Shown: positions 5,753 through 10,077 of the stretch, in pieces
Position numbering within the stretch: the stretch's first letter is position 1
Layout of the letters: the number at the start of each line of letters is the position of its first letter
From: Acidimicrobiia bacterium
GTDB lineage: Bacteria; Actinomycetota; Acidimicrobiia; Acidimicrobiales; Acidimicrobilacustridaceae
Assembly: GCA_016462055.1 (NCBI GenBank)
Contig: JAEMTX010000063.1
Coordinates: 1 to 10,077, forward strand
Direction: 5' to 3'
Length of the DNA: 10,077 nt
The notes under the pieces: generated by a model
What the model was told of the DNA's origin: nothing
Seen by the model: the letters and a program-made list of their open reading frames with translations, nothing else
Databases searched by the model: none
Made by a program: the position numbers and the translations under genes

Positions 5753-8182
5753 ATGGCTGGAGTTCTGGGGGGAATCCGGGTCATTGATCTCACAAGTGGG
5801 ATCTCTGGCCCCATGGCAACGATGCTGCTGTCTGATAATGGCGCGGACGTCGTGAAGGTTGAACCGCCCGGCGGTGATCTGACTCGCAACACCGAAACCG
5901 GCGCACGAGTGTGGGCCAGAGGAAAGCGCAGCATCGAACTCGACGTTCACGATGCAGCGCAACGAGAACAGCTCCTTGCCCTCATCGACCGTGCCGATGT
6001 GCTTGTCGAAAACTTCGATCTCGGTGTAAGCGAATCTCTTGGTCTCGATTGGGAAACACTTCGCGCCCGCAATCCCCGCCTTGTGATGTGTTCGATCACT
6101 CCGTACGGCCGCCATGTTGATTTCAAAAATCGTCCTGGTATCGATGCTCTCGTCGCAGCACGAACCGGTTTGCATTGGGAACAGCGCGGCTGGGTCGGTA
6201 CGTCGATCGGGCGCATTTGCGGGCTACCTGTTGAACTTGAAGACCTCGACATTCCACCTGGATGTTTCGATGGTCCCGATCGCGAAGGTCCGCTTTATCC
6301 GCAGTCTCGTTGGCCGAGTCTTGGCGCGTCGTTTTTGGCATTGACGGGAATCAACGCTGCGTTGCGAGCCCGCTTACACACCGGTCGCGGCCAGTGGGTT
6401 GAAACGTCACTGCTTCAGGGTGTCTTGGTAAGCACCGCAGGCGGATGGCAACGACCGGAACATCCCGAGGCCGACGGTTACATGTGTTGGATCTTCGACC
6501 CTCGTGGAAGCAAAGGTCACTTTCAGTGCGCTGACGGAAAGTGGATTCAGAACTGGGTGCCGAACCCGTCCTTCGCTCTCGGCGTTTCTCAAGGCGACAC
6601 CATCAGCGTCGATGACCGCATCAACAAACCGACAGACGACCCAACTCGTATCGGCCCGGACTACAGCGAACTCGTCGTACTCGCCCACTATCACGCTCAG
6701 ATGAAAGCGGCTTACGCCAAATACCCCTCAAAAGAATGGCTCGAAGCCGCGGCACAAGTTGGCATCCCGATGCAACCAACTCGCCGACCAGAAGATGCTC
6801 TCAACGATCAGGCACTCATCGATGAAGGAATAGTTGTCACGCTTGATGACCCCGAAGTTGGCCCGATCCGCCAAGTTGGCCTTGTCTATGGAATGTCGAA
6901 GACGCCTGGCAAGGTGCAAGGGCCAGCACCAACGATCGGCCAGCACACCGAGGAGATTCTCGCCGAACTCCTGAACCCCATTGCCGCAACACCAACTACC
7001 GCATCGGGTGACTTGAAAGCACCGCTTGATGGCGTGCTTGTGCTTGATCTCGGTCTGGCGATTGCTGGCCCATTCAGCAACCAGTTGTTATCCGATCTCG
7101 GCGCCACCGTGATCAAGGTCAACACCGTTTACGACACGTTCTGGCATTCAACCCACATTGCCTATACCGCGAACCGTGGCAAACAATCGATTTCGATCAA
7201 TCTCAAAGATCCGCGCGGGCTTGCTGTATTGCATGAGTTGGTCAAACGCGCCGACATCGTGCAACACAACATGCGCTACGAAGCCGCGATTCGCCTGGGC
7301 GTTGATTATGAATCGCTCGTAACAATCAAACCCGACCTCATTTATTGCCACAGCTCGGGGTTCGATAAGAGCCGCGCTCACCTTCCTGGCAATGACCAAA
7401 CCGGAGCCTGCCTCGCAGGGGTCGAATACGAAGATGGCGGAATGGCCAACGGCGGAAAGCCAATTTGGAGCCTCACATCATTCGGCGACACCGGGAACGG
7501 CTTTTTGGCCGCCAATGCGATGATCCAAGCGATCTATCACCGAGAACTCACCGGTGAAGGCCAGTTCCTTTCGACATCAATTCTCGCTGCGTGTCTCCTC
7601 AACTCGTCGTACGCATGGGTCGATGCCGAAACCGGCGAAGGTGTCGACCGGCCAAAGATTGACGCTCTGATGTTCGGCACGGGTCCACGCACTCGTCTCT
7701 ACGAGACGGCAGACCGATGGATCTGCCTCGCCGTTCAAAACGATGAGCAGTGGTCGGCCGTTGAACATTCGCTTGGCATCGACGGACTTTCAGTAATGGA
7801 TAACGATCGCGCGATCGAAACACTCACCGGCAGCCTTCGAGCGCTCACGGCATCTGAAGCATTTCGCTTACTTGATGAGGCCGGCGTTCCCTGCGAAATC
7901 GAAGATGACCAGTTCGCAATGCGGTTATTCGACGATCCCCAGTTTCGCGATGCCGGTCTGGTCACCACCGTGGAACAAGCGCAGGTTGGTCGATTCGATC
8001 AATTCGGGCACATGTGGACATTTTCAGAAACACCAACACGCATTGCCGGCCCACCGCTCATCGTGGGTCATGACACCGTCGACATCATGAGCGAGATCGG
8101 TTTCGCTCAAGGCGATATCGATTCCCTGCTCGCTGATGGGATCGTCCTCCAATCCACCCTCCGCCAGGAGCGCGCATTATGA
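5753..8182 (+). CDS. Tandem-domain CaiB/BaiF family III CoA-transferase
   Basis: This 809-residue protein has two family III CoA-transferase domains, about twice the usual single-domain length. Each half repeats the N-terminal signature: LGGIRVIDL (5-13) and GPMATMLLSDNGADVVKVE (19-37), versus LDGVLVLDL (425-433) and GPFSNQLLSDLGATVIKVN (439-457). Residues about 406-424 look like a linker. Family III enzymes move CoA between carboxylic acids through an aspartyl-anhydride intermediate. The second half keeps an Asp (Asp579 in SFGD) where the catalytic residue is expected; the first half has Ala192 (SLGA) there. The fold is an interlocked dimer, so a fusion could form a pseudo-heterodimer with one active site. 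The start is uncertain: ATG 5753 gives the normal family N-terminus, ATG 5744 is an alternative, and neither has a clear Shine-Dalgarno. It overlaps the next gene by 4 bp. Confidence 0.92.
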   Translation: MAGVLGGIRVIDLTSGISGPMATMLLSDNGADVVKVEPPGGDLTRNTETGARVWARGKRSIELDVHDAAQREQLLALIDRADVLVENFDLGVSESLGLDWETLRARNPRLVMCSITPYGRHVDFKNRPGIDALVAARTGLHWEQRGWVGTSIGRICGLPVELEDLDIPPGCFDGPDREGPLYPQSRWPSLGASFLALTGINAALRARLHTGRGQWVETSLLQGVLVSTAGGWQRPEHPEADGYMCWIFDPRGSKGHFQCADGKWIQNWVPNPSFALGVSQGDTISVDDRINKPTDDPTRIGPDYSELVVLAHYHAQMKAAYAKYPSKEWLEAAAQVGIPMQPTRRPEDALNDQALIDEGIVVTLDDPEVGPIRQVGLVYGMSKTPGKVQGPAPTIGQHTEEILAELLNPIAATPTTASGDLKAPLDGVLVLDLGLAIAGPFSNQLLSDLGATVIKVNTVYDTFWHSTHIAYTANRGKQSISINLKDPRGLAVLHELVKRADIVQHNMRYEAAIRLGVDYESLVTIKPDLIYCHSSGFDKSRAHLPGNDQTGACLAGVEYEDGGMANGGKPIWSLTSFGDTGNGFLAANAMIQAIYHRELTGEGQFLSTSILAACLLNSSYAWVDAETGEGVDRPKIDALMFGTGPRTRLYETADRWICLAVQNDEQWSAVEHSLGIDGLSVMDNDRAIETLTGSLRALTASEAFRLLDEAGVPCEIEDDQFAMRLFDDPQFRDAGLVTTVEQAQVGRFDQFGHMWTFSETPTRIAGPPLIVGHDTVDIMSEIGFAQGDIDSLLADGIVLQSTLRQERAL
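8166..8170 (+). promoter_or_regulatory. Shine-Dalgarno site for the DUF35 gene
   Basis: AGGAG sits eight bases before the ATG at 8179, inside the last codons of the CoA-transferase. Together with the ATGA stop-start overlap this indicates translational coupling. Confidence 0.55.
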
Positions 8183-8586
8183 CCACCGTCCGTCCCCCGA
8201 TTTCCGACTTCGACGATGCCTTCTTTTGGGAAGGCATCAACAGTCACAAACTTCTGATCCAACAATGCGGTGATTGCAGCGTTCTTCGCCATCCACCAAC
8301 ACCAATCTGTGCGAACTGCGGTTCGATGAACAATCAGGCCACCGAGTCTGAAGGAAACGGAACGATTCTCACCTGGATCATTTCGCAGCATCCGACCGAA
8401 CCCGATGAGGAACCACGAATCGTGATTCTTGTGCAGCTCGACGAAGGTACTCGGATCGTTTCCAACCTCGTTGATGTCGCACCAACCCACGACCAAGTTC
8501 TGAACGACAAGAGAGTCGAAGTCTGTTTCGTCGATTACGACGGCACCGTTCTCCCTCAGTTTCGTTTGGCCGAGGTGCAGTCATGA
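8179..8586 (+). CDS. DUF35 zinc-ribbon/OB-fold protein, probable partner of the thiolase-like protein
   Basis: This is a 135-residue protein with the two-part DUF35 layout. An N-terminal helix (DFDDAFFWEGI, 10-20) leads into a rubredoxin-like zinc ribbon with Cys30, Cys33, Cys44 and Cys47 (CGDC and CANC), followed by an OB-fold of beta strands from about residue 59 to 131. Such proteins bind acyl-CoA or its thiolase-type partner. In the Ltp2 system of sterol side-chain degradation the DUF35 part belongs to ChsH2 and is required by the aldolase. Here the protein stands alone, without the MaoC-like hydratase domain that ChsH2 carries. It overlaps both neighbours by 4 bp (ATGA at each end), so equal production with the thiolase-like protein is likely. 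Confidence 0.93.
   Translation: MTTVRPPISDFDDAFFWEGINSHKLLIQQCGDCSVLRHPPTPICANCGSMNNQATESEGNGTILTWIISQHPTEPDEEPRIVILVQLDEGTRIVSNLVDVAPTHDQVLNDKRVEVCFVDYDGTVLPQFRLAEVQS
8572..8577 (+). promoter_or_regulatory. Shine-Dalgarno site for the thiolase-like gene
   Basis: GAGGTG lies five bases before the ATG at 8583, within the end of the DUF35 gene, and supports that start in the ATGA overlap. Confidence 0.55.
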
Positions 8587-9719
8587 GCGGCAAACGAGCG
8601 GTCATCGCCGGTATCGGCCACACCGAGTTCTCGCAGAACTCTGGACGGTCCACGATGCAACTCGCCGCCGAAGCATCACTTGCTTCGATCCGTGATGCAG
8701 GGTTCTCCCCGGCCGAAGTCGATGGCACGGTCACGTTTTCGATGGACACAAACGACGAACTCGCACTTATTCGCTCACTCGGGGTACCGATGTTGCGCTT
8801 CTGTGCCCGCACTCGTGGTGGTGGCGGAGGCGCAAGTGCAACCGTGCAACTCGCTGCTGCCGCCGTCGAAAGTGGCCAGGCCGACGCCGTTCTCGTTTAC
8901 CGAGCATTCAACGAACGTTCTGGCCACCGATTCGGCCAACCAGTCCAAGCCAACCCCGATCCCGTCTGGAACTGGGCCAGCCCGTTCAGCCTGAATACCC
9001 CGGCCAAGGTCTACTCCTTGACCTTTCAGCGCTACATGTACGAGTTCGGCCTTACGAACGAAGACTTCGGTCGCTACACCGTCGTGGCGCGTGACTGGGC
9101 CTCAACGAATCCAAATGCGCAGTTCTACGAGCGCCCAATCACGCTTCAAGACCATCAAGATTCCCGCTGGATTGTCGAACCGATCTTGCGAAAGCTCGAC
9201 TGTTGCTTGGAATCGGATGGCGGTGTCGCGCTCCTCATCACAACAGCCGAACGAGCCGCCGCTCATGGATCAGACGCCGTTCCCATCCTCGCGTCATCAG
9301 CCATTCAACTTGAGGGTGGCCACGAAATGTTTGCGTACTACCACGATGACCTCTGTGAGTACCCCGAAGGTCGCGTTCTCGGCGAGCAGCTCTATCGGCA
9401 AGCCGGCATTACCGCCGCCGATATTGACGTCGCAATGATTTACGAAAACTTCAGCCCCATCGTATTTCTCCAGTTGGAGGCCTTTGGTTTCTGTGGCCGG
9501 GGAGAAGCAAGTGACTTCATCAAAGATGGTCACATCGGTCGCGGGGGCTCGCTCCCAACGAATACCAACGGCGGGCTTCTTGGCGAGGGCTACATCCATG
9601 GCATGAACAACATCGTCGAAGGCGTGCGCCAACTTCGGGGCACGTCGTCCAACCAGATCTCCGGGGCTGAGCATGTTCTCGTCAGCGCCGGCCGTAGCGG
9701 CATCATCTTGGGTCGCTGA
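8583..9719 (+). CDS. Thiolase-like protein of the lipid-transfer (Ltp2) type, candidate retro-aldolase
   Basis: This is a 378-residue protein of the SCP-x/thiolase-like family. It opens with KRAVIAGIGHTEFSQ (4-18), typical of the lipid-transfer-protein group. Thiolase catalytic cysteines are missing: the nucleophile region is a glycine run with Ala84-Ser85 (79-85), and the C-terminal Cys position reads SAG (368-370). The usual Asn/His-Glu-x-Phe motif is YENF (287-290), and the usual GHP is GYI (336-338), giving Tyr287 and Tyr337. As I recall, Ltp2 uses two tyrosines (Tyr294 and Tyr344) for retro-aldol cleavage of a sterol side-chain CoA ester; the 50-residue spacing here is the same. It therefore probably cleaves a beta-hydroxyacyl-CoA by retro-aldol chemistry with its DUF35 neighbour, not by Claisen thiolysis. 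Substrate is unknown. The next gene starts 14 bp downstream. Confidence 0.92.
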   Translation: MSGKRAVIAGIGHTEFSQNSGRSTMQLAAEASLASIRDAGFSPAEVDGTVTFSMDTNDELALIRSLGVPMLRFCARTRGGGGGASATVQLAAAAVESGQADAVLVYRAFNERSGHRFGQPVQANPDPVWNWASPFSLNTPAKVYSLTFQRYMYEFGLTNEDFGRYTVVARDWASTNPNAQFYERPITLQDHQDSRWIVEPILRKLDCCLESDGGVALLITTAERAAAHGSDAVPILASSAIQLEGGHEMFAYYHDDLCEYPEGRVLGEQLYRQAGITAADIDVAMIYENFSPIVFLQLEAFGFCGRGEASDFIKDGHIGRGGSLPTNTNGGLLGEGYIHGMNNIVEGVRQLRGTSSNQISGAEHVLVSAGRSGIILGR

Positions 9720-9733
9720 GCGAAAGGCAAGGC

Positions 9734-10077
9734 ATGACACTTACCGAATCAGAAATCGTCCTGAACCGCACCGGCGAACGAATCATTTCGGCCGATTCAC
9801 ATGTTTCGATTTCCCAAGAGCAGGTCAAGGCCAATCTTGATCCGAAGTTCCACCCCGACTACGACAAAGCCCAGCAAGCGTTTGCTGCTCGCGTTGCTGC
9901 CAACATGAGCTCGGCTCAAGTCAATGCAGATGCAATGAAGCGCAATCCTCATGCCGCGTTCACTCGTCCCGGATATCACACAGCTTCAGATCGACTCGCG
10001 GACATGGATACCGATGGCGTCGATATCGAAGTCATCTACTCCGAAGTCAGCGCGTTTCGCTATATCGGCGATATGGA
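9734..10077 (+). CDS. Amidohydrolase-family protein (amidohydrolase_2/ACMSD-like), N-terminal fragment
   Basis: The ATG at 9734 opens a frame that runs without a stop to the window edge (114 codons). The metal-binding DxH motif of the amidohydrolase superfamily appears early, in IISADSHV (Asp21, His23). It is followed by the conserved segment DRLADMDTDGVDIEVIYSE (86-104), typical of the amidohydrolase_2 group, which includes ACMSD-like metal-dependent decarboxylases and hydrolases. The remaining metal ligands lie beyond the window, so hydrolase and decarboxylase roles cannot be separated. AAAGG (9723-9727) six bases before the ATG is a plausible ribosome-binding site. The 14-bp gap after the thiolase-like gene makes it the fourth gene of the same transcript; more genes may follow outside the window. 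Confidence 0.85.
   Translation, partial: MTLTESEIVLNRTGERIISADSHVSISQEQVKANLDPKFHPDYDKAQQAFAARVAANMSSAQVNADAMKRNPHAAFTRPGYHTASDRLADMDTDGVDIEVIYSEVSAFRYIGDM

Noticed and set aside
5671..5934. N-terminal extension of the hydrolase up to 5934, or the start at 5754 overlapping the CoA-transferase ATG in CCATGG
   Set aside because: The extension beyond 5754 overlaps transferase coding and is not hydrolase-like; the ATG at 5670 has the leaderless promoter arrangement. The 5754 start cannot be fully excluded.

Overview
The window looks like chromosomal, catabolic sequence from a moderately GC-rich Actinomycetota bacterium. An uncultured or marine Acidimicrobiia-type lineage is my best guess, from the gene families (tandem CaiB fusion, DUF35 plus thiolase-like pair, DUF1214, several SDRs, sulfotransferase-like N-terminus) and from candidate leaderless TANNNT promoters. 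The taxonomy is inference. There are no RNA genes, mobile elements or CRISPR arrays.

Layout, left to right: (1) the first 64 codons of a probable sulfotransferase on the minus strand, cut by the window edge; (2) 24 bp away and divergent, an SDR-family protein (218-1000, +) with most diagnostic active-site residues changed; (3) a minus-strand pair of a second SDR (2199-2972) followed by a DUF1214-type protein (1004-2185); (4) divergent from that pair, an acyl-CoA synthetase (3037-4731, +); (5) convergent with the ligase, an alpha/beta hydrolase (4735-5670, -); (6) divergent from the hydrolase, a tight plus-strand operon: a two-domain CaiB/BaiF CoA-transferase (5753-8182), a DUF35 zinc-ribbon/OB-fold protein (8179-8586), a Cys-less thiolase-like protein (8583-9719) and the start of an amidohydrolase (9734 to the edge). 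The first two junctions in this operon are ATGA overlaps. The gene order makes three divergent junctions of 24, 64 and 82 bp and two convergent junctions with only 3 bp between stop codons. Nearly all control sequence must therefore sit in the three divergent gaps.

Functionally this reads as breakdown of a carboxylated, possibly cyclic or steroid-like compound as CoA thioesters. CoA would be attached by the ligase or the CoA-transferase, oxidation done by the SDRs, hydrolysis by the alpha/beta hydrolase, and C-C cleavage by the thiolase-like/DUF35 pair, which resembles the Ltp2-DUF35 retro-aldolase of actinobacterial sterol side-chain degradation. The amidohydrolase could act on a ring-derived or carboxylated product. 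The substrate cannot be read from the sequence.

The most interesting signals are: the CoA-transferase/DUF35/aldolase-like cassette, with an apparently dead first transferase half; a probable SDR pseudoenzyme; a perfect 10-bp-stem hairpin forming the 3' end of the second SDR and replacing its usual C-terminus; and an 18-bp start-site sequence, differing at one base, that precedes and overlaps the starts of two separate genes and fits leaderless transcription.
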